7,271 nt of DNA from positions 1 through 7,271 of the forward strand of contig PMZS01000107.1 of assembly GCA_003170115.1 (NCBI GenBank), given 5' to 3'. A model generated the notes under the pieces. It made no database searches. It saw nothing but the letters and a program-made list of their open reading frames with translations, and was not told the DNA's origin. The DNA is from Spirochaetaceae bacterium (GTDB taxonomy: Bacteria; Spirochaetota; Spirochaetia; SZUA-6; Fen-1364). A program made the position numbers and the translations under genes. This document shows, piece by piece, positions 1 through 6,333 of this stretch; positions within the stretch are counted from its first letter, which is position 1; the number at the start of each line of letters is the position of its first letter.

Positions 1-294
1 CTGGAACACCATGCCGATGCGGCGGCGCAGGAGAATGGGGTTCAACCCGTACACGTCCTCCCCGTCCAGAAGCACCTCACCGGTCACTTGCGCGTTGGCG
101 GCAAGCTCGTGCATCCGGTTGATGCATCGCATGAATGTCGTCTTTCCGCAGCCCGACGGCCCCATGATCGCCGTGATCCTGCCCGTGGGAACGGCAATGG
201 AGATATCCTTCACCACGTCTTTTCCGTCGAACCCGGCAATGAGATGCCGCGTTTCCAGGATTGTCGCCCCGGGGGCTAGAACTGGACCTTCCAT
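1..294 (-). CDS. pstB: Phosphate ABC transporter ATP-binding protein PstB (N-terminal part, cut by window edge)
   Basis: Only the first 98 codons are present; the gene leaves the window at position 1. PstB is the cytoplasmic ATPase that drives phosphate import through PstC/PstA. Translation from the ATG at 294-292 gives a 98-residue start with Walker A GPSGCGKT at residues 45-52, then INRMHEL and GEVLLDG as in PstB proteins, and ends at MVFQ, whose Gln98 is the Q-loop glutamine. The Walker B, signature and H-loop motifs would lie outside. The start overlaps the last 19 nt of pstA, which implies translational coupling; no clear Shine-Dalgarno sequence precedes it. The usual aromatic A-loop region (YY in E. 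coli) reads AGFDG here, so Phe22 is the likely adenine-stacking residue. That last point is inference. Identity is firm; the exact start is likely because the leader before the first beta strand has a length normal for PstB. Confidence 0.93.
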   Translation of the reverse strand, partial: MEGPVLAPGATILETRHLIAGFDGKDVVKDISIAVPTGRITAIMGPSGCGKTTFMRCINRMHELAANAQVTGEVLLDGEDVYGLNPILLRRRIGMVFQ

Positions 295-1151
295 CTTGAT
301 GTTACCAGCTTTGTCACGATGTTCAACGTGAGAACGATGGCCAGGAGAACGAAGGACGCTCCCCACGCAAGGGTCTGCCATTCCGGGTAGGGGCTGGTCG
401 CATAATAGAAAATCGTATGGGGCAGGGACGCCATCGGCTTGAGGATGTTCATCGTCATGAACGGGTTGCCGAACGCGGTAAACAGGAGCGGAGCCGTCTC
501 CCCTGCGCCGCGGGCGACGGCCAGGAGAACGCCGGTGACGATTCCGCTCATTCCCGCCGGCAGGATGACCCGCATGATGGTGCGGGAATAGGAGACGCCC
601 AGCGCAAGGGCGGCCTCGCGAAGTGAAACGGGGATCATGAGGAGCGTTTCCTCTGTCGAAAGGGTGATCACCGGAAGCATGATCATCGCCAGGGAGATCC
701 CTCCGGACAGTGCCGAAAAATGTCCCATCGGCCGGACGATCCAGACGTACGCAACGATGCCCAGAACGATAGAGGGAACTCCCATGAGGGTTTCCACCGA
801 GATGCGGGCCACCGTGCCGAGCCGGCTTTTGCCCCGCTCTGAGAGAAATATCCCCGCAATGATGCCCAGTGGAACCGAGATCACCGTCGCAATGAGGACC
901 AGGATGAGCGTGCCGACGATCGCGTTGGAGATCCCTCCCCCCGGTTCTCCGATGGGCTTCGGAAGCTCCGTGATGAAATGCCAGTTGATGGAGGAGGCGC
1001 CGCGCACGATGATGAACACGAGTATAAGAATGAGAGGGATGGTCGCGATGAGGGACAGTGCCAGCACCAGGGCGCGGAATGCGAAATCGCCTCGCACGCG
1101 CGCCGCGACACCGGAGCCCAACCTGTCCTGGGATGCGCGGTTCTTCTCCAT
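276..1151 (-). CDS. pstA: Phosphate ABC transporter permease PstA
   Basis: One of the two membrane subunits of the high-affinity phosphate importer. The 291-residue product has about six hydrophobic segments (near residues 25-49, 76-101, 113-139, 148-175, 200-214 and 262-285). The permease EAA loop begins at Glu179 (EAALALGVSYSRTIMRVILP) and contacts PstB. It is followed by ARGAGETAPL (Arg214, Glu218), the conserved charged pair in a membrane helix typical of PstA; in E. coli such charged residues are needed for transport. The ATG lies 1 nt after the pstC stop (TGA-T-ATG) with no good Shine-Dalgarno sequence, so translation is probably coupled to pstC. The 3' end overlaps pstB. Length fits the family (about 280-300 residues), and the TAPL ending of the motif distinguishes it from PstC. 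Confidence 0.97.
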   Translation of the reverse strand: MEKNRASQDRLGSGVAARVRGDFAFRALVLALSLIATIPLILILVFIIVRGASSINWHFITELPKPIGEPGGGISNAIVGTLILVLIATVISVPLGIIAGIFLSERGKSRLGTVARISVETLMGVPSIVLGIVAYVWIVRPMGHFSALSGGISLAMIMLPVITLSTEETLLMIPVSLREAALALGVSYSRTIMRVILPAGMSGIVTGVLLAVARGAGETAPLLFTAFGNPFMTMNILKPMASLPHTIFYYATSPYPEWQTLAWGASFVLLAIVLTLNIVTKLVTSRWKVQF

Positions 1152-1152
1152 A

Positions 1153-2031
1153 TCAGACCGCCGCCATTCTGTTCACGACGATTTTCCCCGCTATGTTGAT
1201 CACGGTGCTGATGGCGAAGAGGAGCAGGGCGATTTCAATGAGGCTTCCCAGGTACACGTTGCCGGATGCTTCAGAGAACTCATTCGCGATAAGGCTCGCC
1301 ATCGTATTGCCGGGCCCGAGGATGTCGAATGTGAGCGTGTTCGAATTGCCAATGACCATCGTTACGGCCATCGTCTCCCCGAGCGCGCGCCCGAGTGAGA
1401 GAAGCACCCCGCCAAGGATGCCCGAGCGCGCGTACGGGAGCGTGACCTTCCAGACCGTCTCCGACGGGGTTGCCCCCAGGGAAAGCGCGGCCTCCTTGAG
1501 GTCCGACGGGACCAGGGTGACCATTTCCCGCCCGATCGACGCCGAATAGGGAAGGATCATGAACGCCAGAAGAAGCGAGGAGGTAAGGATGCCCACGCCG
1601 TACGGCGGCGCGCCCACCGCTTCCTGCAGCAGCCTCACCGCGGGGACGAAGAAGAACAACCCGATAAACCCGTAGACGACCGAGGGAATCCCCGCGAGCA
1701 GCTCGACCGCCGTGCGCATGATGGAAGCGAAGGGACCCGTTCGGAAGTACTCTCCCATGAGAATCGCCAGCGCAAGGGAGAGCACCGTGGCAATGACCAG
1801 CGCGACGAGGGAGGTGAGGAGGGTCCCGATCACGAACGGGAGGGACTGGAAGGTGTCCGTGACGGGGTCCCATTTTGAGCCGGTGAGAAAACGAAATCCA
1901 TTCGCCACGAGGGCGGGCCGGGAGGAGATGAGGAGTGAGAAGAAGATCGCGATGAGCAGGACGCTCACCGCGATTCCTCCAAGCACGAGCAAGGTTCGAA
2001 AGGCGGGATCGGCAGACCGCTCGCTCCTCAC
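1153..2031 (-). CDS. pstC: Phosphate ABC transporter permease PstC
   Basis: The second membrane subunit of the phosphate importer, paired with PstA. Starting at the GTG at 2031-2029 gives 292 residues with about six hydrophobic segments (near 12-36, 66-95, 108-135, 146-172, 203-230 and 262-286). Family marks are WDPVTDTFQSLPF after the first helix, ELLAGIPSVVYGF (110-122), an EAA loop from Glu180, and LGRALGETMAV (Arg215, Glu219), the PstC version of the charged membrane motif. The reading frame stays open upstream to about 2562, but that stretch is antisense-like, lies over pstS in another frame and has no PstC similarity. The GTG is chosen because GGAAGGA (2042-2036) sits 4 nt before it and the hydrophobic N-terminus follows. 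The neighbouring ATG one base upstream would read straight into TGA. Gap to the pstS stop is 20 nt, with no terminator. Confidence 0.95.
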   Translation of the reverse strand: MRSERSADPAFRTLLVLGGIAVSVLLIAIFFSLLISSRPALVANGFRFLTGSKWDPVTDTFQSLPFVIGTLLTSLVALVIATVLSLALAILMGEYFRTGPFASIMRTAVELLAGIPSVVYGFIGLFFFVPAVRLLQEAVGAPPYGVGILTSSLLLAFMILPYSASIGREMVTLVPSDLKEAALSLGATPSETVWKVTLPYARSGILGGVLLSLGRALGETMAVTMVIGNSNTLTFDILGPGNTMASLIANEFSEASGNVYLGSLIEIALLLFAISTVINIAGKIVVNRMAAV

Positions 2032-2035
2032 ATCG

Positions 2036-2042
2036 TCCTTCC
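2036..2042 (-). promoter_or_regulatory. Shine-Dalgarno sequence deciding the pstC GTG start
   Basis: GGAAGGA on the minus strand lies 4 nt before the GTG at 2031-2029, in the 20-nt gap after the pstS stop. It supports a GTG start over the far longer open frame that reaches back into pstS. Confidence 0.7.
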
Positions 2043-2051
2043 CGGGAGATC

Positions 2052-3095
2052 CTACTTCAGAACCGGCACGCCGCCGAAGGTCACTGAGCGGAGAATGACT
2101 TCCGCCTTGTTCACGACGGCCTTGGGAAGCTTCGCATATGACAGCGGCTCTGCATACTGCTGCCCATCGTGCGTGATCCACCAGAGCAGCTTCATCATGC
2201 CGTCGACCTTCGCCTTCGGGCGATTGTCGTAGTTCTGCTCGCGGTAGACGAGTATCCAGGTGAACGTGGAAATCGGGTACCCATCCGGGGCCTCGGTATC
2301 GGTGAGGTTCACCTTCGTCACGTCGTCGGGGATGGTGACCATGGCCGCGGCGCTGGTCGAGGCGAGGGAGGCCTTGACGAAGTTCCCGCTCTTGTTCTTC
2401 AGGGTGGCGTACGCCATGCTGTTCTGCAGGGCGTAGATAAGCTCGACGTAGCCGATGGCGCCCGGCAACTGCTTCACAAGGCCGGCAACTCCGGGGTTCC
2501 CCTTGCCGCCGACTCCGGCGGGCCAGTTCAGCGACTGTCCCATGCCGACCTTGCTCTTCCAATCTTCGGACACCTTGCTCAGGTAGTCGCTGAAGACCGC
2601 GGTCGTCCCGCTGCCATCGGAGCGATGCACGACTGTAATCGCGGTATTGGGAAGCGATACGGAGGCGTTGAGGGCAACGATCCGGCCGTCATTCCACCGC
2701 TTGATCCTGCCCAGGAAGATGTCGGCCACCACGTCGGCGGTCAGCTTCAGCTCAGGGCTTCCCGGCAGGTTGTAGGTCACGACCGCCGCGCCGGCGACCA
2801 TGGGAATGTGCACGAAGGGCGCAGGGAAGGACTTCATGGCCTCGTCGGTGACGACGACGTCACTCGCGCCGAAATCCACGGTCTTGTTCTTCAGCTGGGT
2901 CTGTCCGCCTCCGGAACCGATGGCCTGGTAGTTCACCTTGACGCCAAACTGCTTGTTGTACTCATCGAAGAGCTTCGTGTAGAAGGGGGCGGGGAATGTC
3001 GCCCCGGCGCCGACGAGCTCGATGGACTGGCTGAAGGCCAGTCCCGTGGCCGCGCAAAGAATCAGCGCCACCACGGCGATCCGGGAGATTTTCAT
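2052..3095 (-). CDS. pstS: Periplasmic phosphate-binding protein PstS
   Basis: Extracytoplasmic receptor that captures inorganic phosphate and delivers it to PstC/PstA. The 347-residue product starts with a Sec signal peptide: MKISR, a hydrophobic core (residues 6-20), and a likely signal peptidase I site near AFSQ (20-23). Cys14 follows LIL and is a poor lipobox, so a lipoprotein is unlikely. The mature part matches E. coli PstS along its length: GAGATFPAPFY (30-39), IGSGGGQ (59-65), VDFGASD (73-79), HRSDGSGTT (157-165), GGKGNPG (196-202), LPGAIGYVE (210-218). By alignment with E. coli the ligand contacts are Thr33, Phe34, Ser61, Asp79, Arg158, Ser162 and Thr164, all present. The ATG at 3095 is preceded by AAGGAGG, spaced 6 nt. 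It is first gene after a Pho box, so strong induction under phosphate limitation is expected. Confidence 0.98.
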   Translation of the reverse strand: MKISRIAVVALILCAATGLAFSQSIELVGAGATFPAPFYTKLFDEYNKQFGVKVNYQAIGSGGGQTQLKNKTVDFGASDVVVTDEAMKSFPAPFVHIPMVAGAAVVTYNLPGSPELKLTADVVADIFLGRIKRWNDGRIVALNASVSLPNTAITVVHRSDGSGTTAVFSDYLSKVSEDWKSKVGMGQSLNWPAGVGGKGNPGVAGLVKQLPGAIGYVELIYALQNSMAYATLKNKSGNFVKASLASTSAAAMVTIPDDVTKVNLTDTEAPDGYPISTFTWILVYREQNYDNRPKAKVDGMMKLLWWITHDGQQYAEPLSYAKLPKAVVNKAEVILRSVTFGGVPVLK

Positions 3096-3101
3096 GGTTT
3101 T

Positions 3102-3108
3102 CCTCCTT
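3102..3108 (-). promoter_or_regulatory. Strong Shine-Dalgarno sequence of pstS
   Basis: AAGGAGG, a full anti-16S match, lies 6 nt before the pstS ATG. It is the best ribosome binding site in the window, in keeping with the high level of PstS needed relative to the permease and ATPase subunits, whose sites are weak. Confidence 0.85.
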
Positions 3109-3131
3109 GGAAAATACGTGAGAAATCCTGT

Positions 3132-3146
3132 CTGCATGACATGCAG
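3132..3146. repeat. Perfect 15-bp palindrome in the pstS leader
   Basis: CTGCATG-A-CATGCAG has two perfect 7-bp arms around a single central base. An overlapping inverted pair, ATCCTG (3125-3130) and CAGGAT (3144-3149), can form an alternative stem that shares the 3' CAG. It lies between the -10 candidate and the pstS Shine-Dalgarno sequence, so it is either near the transcription start or in the 5' untranslated region. It could be an operator for a dimeric repressor or, as RNA, a small hairpin. The one-base centre favours a DNA site over the RNA stem, while the ATCCTG/CAGGAT pair would suit RNA. Function is not established. Confidence 0.55.
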
Positions 3147-3150
3147 GATC

Positions 3151-3156
3151 AATGTC
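3151..3156 (-). promoter_or_regulatory. Candidate -10 element of the pstS promoter
   Basis: GACATT on the minus strand matches TATAAT at 3 of 6 positions, including the important A2 and final T. It starts 9 nt after the last (weak) Pho half-site, close to the usual placement in which PhoB-family boxes replace the -35 element. No -35 consensus is visible. It is a weak match accepted mainly for geometry, and the true start site could differ. Confidence 0.35.
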
Positions 3157-3165
3157 GCGGGCCGC

Positions 3166-3204
3166 GGTTAGACGGCCGTGAAGGTTCTGTTAATTTTGTG
3201 TTAA
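3166..3204 (-). promoter_or_regulatory. Pho box: four 11-bp-spaced half-sites upstream of pstS
   Basis: Read on the minus strand towards pstS, the half-sites are TTAACA (3204-3199), TTAACA (3193-3188), TTCACG (3182-3177) and a weaker CTAACC (3171-3166), each starting exactly 11 bp from the one before. An 11-bp direct-repeat period is the hallmark of PhoB/PhoP-family sites, and TTAACA/TTCACA are the half-site sequences known for Bacillus subtilis PhoP. The first half-site contains the phoR stop codon TAA (3203-3201), so the operator begins inside the phoR gene. Position next to phoBR and directly upstream of pstS makes PhoB the obvious ligand. Sequence and spacing are seen; binding is inferred. 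Confidence 0.82.
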
Positions 3205-4952
3205 TTGCCCGGGGATCGAAAGTCCAACGGGAGCCGGACCACGAATCGCGTCCCCTTCCCCAGGGTGCTCTCCACGTCGATTGTTCCCGCGTGGCTCTGG
3301 ACGATGTGCTTGGCGATTGCAAGCCCCAACCCGGTCCCCCCGAGCTTGCGCGAGCGAGACTTGTCCACGACGTAGAATCTCTCGAAGATCCGCGAAAGGC
3401 TCTCCTCGGGAATGCCGACCCCGGTATCGGCAACCGCGATGCGGACCTTGCCAGTTCCTTCCCGTGCGCAGCTGATCCGCACCTCGCCCGCCTCGGTGTA
3501 CTTCAGGGCGTTGTCGATCAGGTTCACCAGGACCTGCTCCAGCAGGTATGCGTCAGCGGTGATCAGGGGGAGCGGCGAAGGAATGTCCACTGCAAGGCCG
3601 ATCCCCTGCGTTTCGGCGCGATGGGCGAACATTCCCGTCACGTCCCGGATCAGGCGCTCCAGGTCGAGACGGTCCGCGGAAGGCTCTGCTCCGCGCGCCT
3701 CCAGTCCCGAGAGCAGGAGAAGGTCCTTCACGATCGCGGTCATGCGCTCGGCATTCCGGCGGATCGTCTCCACCCAGCGGGCGGATTCTCCCCGCGGCGC
3801 TCCTTCCAGCATCTCCAGGGAGCCCACGATGGATGTGAGGGGAGTGCGCAGCTCATGGGACGCGTTGACCACGAAGTCGCGCTTGAGCGCTTCCAGGCGC
3901 CGCAGGTCGCTCGTGTCATTGAGCACCACGATGAGCTCTTCCCGCTCTCCCATGCGCTCCACCGTGCAAAGAACTGACTTTTCACCGATCTCCACTTCCT
4001 CGGATTGGCGATTCCCGGTCACGCGCGCCTGCTGGACGATCTCGGTGAGCCGGGGAGCCCGCACGACCTCCCAGAGTGTCCGCCCCTCCACGGGCCGTGA
4101 GACTGCCAGTTTCTCGAACCCCTTGTTGCTCCGGACGATCCGCCCGTCCCGGTCCAGCACGAGGATCCCCTGCTGCACGGAGGAGAAAATGAGGTCCAGC
4201 TCCTGAATCCGCTGTGCCCGCTCCTCGAACAGCGATTGGACACGCTCGCCCATCCCATTGAAGCTGTCGGCAAGTGTTTTCACCTCGTCGTGCCGGCGCA
4301 GGTGCAGCCGCGCCCCGAAATCGCCGGACGCGAACCGGCCGACCACCTGGGCGAGGTCCCCGAGCGGTGAGGAGATCGTGCGCGAGAGGAGAAGCGCGAA
4401 AAGCAGGCACGCAGCGAGAAGAACGGACGCGAAAAGAGCGAGACTTCCCTGGCCCTGGCGCGACAGCGCCTCCAGCTCCTCCGCCTGCGTGGATGTCCGC
4501 ACGACCCCCTGCACGCGGCCTGCCTGGTCTTTCACGGGGACCGCGACATAGATCATCCATCGCCGCACGGTCCCGCTGAAGCGGGACGATGTCCCCACCT
4601 GTCCGTTGAGGGCCACGGCAACCTCGGGTCTGTCGGAATGATTTTCCATCTTCGCGGGATCCTGCTCTGAATCCGCGAGCACGACACCGACGGGAGTGAT
4701 CACCGTGAGCCGCACGCGGCCTTCCCTCGCGACCGCCGCCACAAGTGAGTCCAGGGCGACGCTCCGCCCCTGACCCATGAGCGGCGCAACGGAAACAAGG
4801 GCTGTGCGCGCCGCAATCTCCAGTCCGCGGGTGAGCGAATCGTGTGAGATCCGCCGCGCGACCTGGAGAGTGTAGAAGGCGAAAACGAGCACGGCGAGCA
4901 TGCTCAGCGCGATGTATCCGGCGAACACCCGAAGGAAAATGCGCTGCTTCAT
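3201..4952 (-). CDS. phoR: Phosphate-regulon sensor histidine kinase PhoR
   Basis: Membrane histidine kinase that phosphorylates PhoB when phosphate is scarce. The 583-residue order is: helix 1 (about 9-30); an extracytoplasmic domain (about 31-165) with ADSEQDP (93-99) and MENHSDRPE (102-110), a pattern common in PhoR proteins that carry an external PAS/Cache-like sensor; helix 2 (about 169-190); HAMP (about 190-245); a cytoplasmic PAS domain (about 250-345); the phosphoacceptor NASHELRTP with His366; an N box NLIDNALKY (478-486); DTGVGIPEE (509-517); and GGTGLGLAIAKHIV (538-551). All catalytic motifs are intact. E. coli PhoR lacks the large external domain, so this one resembles the Bacillus-type architecture. 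The ATG overlaps the phoB stop (ATGA), and the stop lies within the Pho box of pstS. In E. coli, PhoU and PstB signal to PhoR through its PAS region; the same is likely here. Confidence 0.95.
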   Translation of the reverse strand: MKQRIFLRVFAGYIALSMLAVLVFAFYTLQVARRISHDSLTRGLEIAARTALVSVAPLMGQGRSVALDSLVAAVAREGRVRLTVITPVGVVLADSEQDPAKMENHSDRPEVAVALNGQVGTSSRFSGTVRRWMIYVAVPVKDQAGRVQGVVRTSTQAEELEALSRQGQGSLALFASVLLAACLLFALLLSRTISSPLGDLAQVVGRFASGDFGARLHLRRHDEVKTLADSFNGMGERVQSLFEERAQRIQELDLIFSSVQQGILVLDRDGRIVRSNKGFEKLAVSRPVEGRTLWEVVRAPRLTEIVQQARVTGNRQSEEVEIGEKSVLCTVERMGEREELIVVLNDTSDLRRLEALKRDFVVNASHELRTPLTSIVGSLEMLEGAPRGESARWVETIRRNAERMTAIVKDLLLLSGLEARGAEPSADRLDLERLIRDVTGMFAHRAETQGIGLAVDIPSPLPLITADAYLLEQVLVNLIDNALKYTEAGEVRISCAREGTGKVRIAVADTGVGIPEESLSRIFERFYVVDKSRSRKLGGTGLGLAIAKHIVQSHAGTIDVESTLGKGTRFVVRLPLDFRSPGN

Positions 4953-5665
4953 TTCCGATCTGCGGGACGGTGCTCCGATTCCGGTGCGACGATCTTGTAT
5001 CCTACACCCCTGACATTCGCGATCATCTTCCCTGCCGGACCGAGCTTGTCCCGGAGGTGCTTCACGTGCACGTCCACCGACCTGTCGGTGACGTTTTTCT
5101 CATCGCCCCAGAGATGGTCGAGGATCTTTTCACGGGAAAACACCCAGCCGATGCGCGTGGCAAGAAGATGAAGGATGCGGAACTCCGCCTGCGTGAGCTC
5201 GAGCTGCTTGCCATGCAGGGTAACCTCAAGGGTGTCGGTATCGATGAGAAGGCCGTCGGCCACCTCGAGGCGCGAGCGGGATGTCTCCGGAGAAGCGCGG
5301 CGGAGGACCGCCTTCACACGCGCCGCAAGCTCCTTGGGCGAGAATGGCTTCACCACGTAGTCATCCGCGCCGAGCTCCAGGCCGAGCACCCGGTCCGCTT
5401 CCTCCGCCCGGGCGGTGAGCATGATGACGGGAATCGCCGCCAGGGCACGGTCGGCGCGCATTCCCCGGCAGATCGCAAACCCATCCGTATCCGGCAGCAT
5501 CACGTCCAGGACGACGAGGTCGGGCTTTTCCGATTTGAGCGACGAGAGGAATCCCTTGCCGTCCGCGTACTCTCTCACGCGGAAGCGCTCTTTCTTCAAA
5601 CCGGCGCAGACAAGGGCTCGGATATCGTCCTCATCTTCCACGATTGTGATAAGCTCGTTCACCAT
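4949..5665 (-). CDS. phoB: Phosphate-regulon response regulator PhoB (OmpR family)
   Basis: DNA-binding response regulator that, once phosphorylated by PhoR, activates genes with Pho boxes. From the ATG at 5665 it has 238 residues. The receiver domain (about 1-122) has the acidic pocket Glu10/Asp11, phosphoacceptor Asp54 in VVLDVMLPD, Thr84 in MLTARAEEADR and Lys106 in DDYVVKPFSPKEL. The C-terminal winged helix (about 132-227) shows LTQAEFRILHLL, the recognition region TDRSVDVHVKHLRDKL (193-208) and VRGVGYKI at the wing. The frame stays open to a GTG at 5719 (256 residues), which overlaps the tag stop as GTGA and has AGGA 4 nt upstream. That start would add 18 polar residues not typical of the family, so the ATG is preferred although its own Shine-Dalgarno sequence is poor. 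Its stop overlaps the phoR start. Confidence 0.94.
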   Translation of the reverse strand: MVNELITIVEDEDDIRALVCAGLKKERFRVREYADGKGFLSSLKSEKPDLVVLDVMLPDTDGFAICRGMRADRALAAIPVIMLTARAEEADRVLGLELGADDYVVKPFSPKELAARVKAVLRRASPETSRSRLEVADGLLIDTDTLEVTLHGKQLELTQAEFRILHLLATRIGWVFSREKILDHLWGDEKNVTDRSVDVHVKHLRDKLGPAGKMIANVRGVGYKIVAPESEHRPADRK

Positions 5666-5715
5666 CCCGAATGTAACCCGCTCTGAACTGCGATGCAACG
5701 AGTCCCTGTTCGAAT

Positions 5716-6333
5716 TCACTGAATCCTAACACGCCGCGCGGTCGGGCGCTGGACCTCTTTCCATCTGAAGCAGCTCACCAGGTGATCGTTCACCACCCCG
5801 ACGGCCTGCAGGTGGGAATAGATGATCGTGGAGCCGACGAAGGAGAAGCCGCGCGCCTTCAAGTCCCTGGAGATCGCGTCCGACAGGTCGGTGCGTGCGG
5901 GGATCTGTTCCTGTTCGGTCCATCTGTTCACCAGCGGCTTTCCTCCGGTCCAGTTCCAGAGCCAGGCATCGAAGCTGCCGAACTCCTTCTGCACTTCCAG
6001 GAAGCGTCGCGCATTGTTGACGGACGAGCCGATTTTCAAGCGGTTGCGGACTATGCCGGGGTCTCCTGACAGGCGTTCGATATCCCGTGCGGTGAATCGG
6101 GCCACCCGCGCCGGGTCGAAGCCGCGGTAGGCCTTGCGGTAGCCGTCGCGACGCTTCAAGATGGTGAGCCAGCTCAGGCCCGCCTGGGCGGCTTCCAGCA
6201 CGAGGAACTCGAAATGCTGGACATCGTCATGCACGGGTGCGCCCCATTCGGCGTCGTGATAGGGGATGTTCCATTCATTGGCCTGACCCCACGGGCAGCG
6301 GACACGGTCGATTTTCGAGTTGGTCCTCCTCAT
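5716..6333 (-). CDS. tag: DNA-3-methyladenine glycosylase I (Tag)
   Basis: Base-excision repair enzyme that removes 3-methyladenine from alkylated DNA. The 205-residue product aligns with E. coli Tag over its full length (about 190 residues), with a 9-residue N-terminal extension. The zinc ligands are all in place: Cys13, His26, His184 and Cys188, with the same spacing as Cys4/His17/His175/Cys179 in E. coli. Glu47 in LVLEAAQAGLSW corresponds to the catalytic-pocket Glu38, Trp55 to Trp46 and Tyr25 to Tyr16. The ATG overlaps the nudC stop (ATGA), and the TGA stop overlaps an alternative GTG start of phoB. Codons 2-3 happen to read AGGAGG, which follows the start and so cannot serve it; no good Shine-Dalgarno sequence lies upstream, so coupling to nudC is likely. 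Presence of a repair glycosylase between nudC and phoB is unusual. Confidence 0.95.
   Translation of the reverse strand: MRRTNSKIDRVRCPWGQANEWNIPYHDAEWGAPVHDDVQHFEFLVLEAAQAGLSWLTILKRRDGYRKAYRGFDPARVARFTARDIERLSGDPGIVRNRLKIGSSVNNARRFLEVQKEFGSFDAWLWNWTGGKPLVNRWTEQEQIPARTDLSDAISRDLKARGFSFVGSTIIYSHLQAVGVVNDHLVSCFRWKEVQRPTARRVRIQ

Noticed and set aside
637..1398. Plus-strand open frame of 253 codons opposite pstA and pstC
   Set aside because: Composition rich in Arg, Ser and Met without any motif; it is a shadow of the two permease genes on the other strand.
2032..2562. Upstream extension of the pstC frame
   Set aside because: It runs through pstS in another frame, gives a highly charged sequence unlike any permease, and PstC begins naturally at the GTG with a Shine-Dalgarno sequence.
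3111..3116. TATTTT as the -10 element of pstS
   Set aside because: A start site from this element would fall within or just before the Shine-Dalgarno sequence, and it is too far from the Pho box.
3096..3152. Longer PstS start at the TTG at 3152
   Set aside because: It would put 19 residues ahead of a normal signal peptide and ignore the AAGGAGG site 6 nt before the ATG at 3095.
3160..3177. GGCCG/CGGCC hairpin as a phoR terminator
   Set aside because: Only 5-bp arms with an 8-base loop and no following T-run on the minus strand; it overlaps the Pho box and is better explained as chance GC-rich symmetry.
2169..3977. Plus-strand open frame of 602 codons opposite phoR and pstS
   Set aside because: It is antisense to two firmly identified genes, has no recognisable domain, and crosses the Pho box region. 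Long antisense frames are common opposite GC-rich genes.
6325..6330. AGGAGG in codons 2-3 of tag as a Shine-Dalgarno sequence for a later start
   Set aside because: No in-frame ATG, GTG or TTG follows at a usable distance before the conserved Cys13, so the ATG overlapping nudC remains the start.
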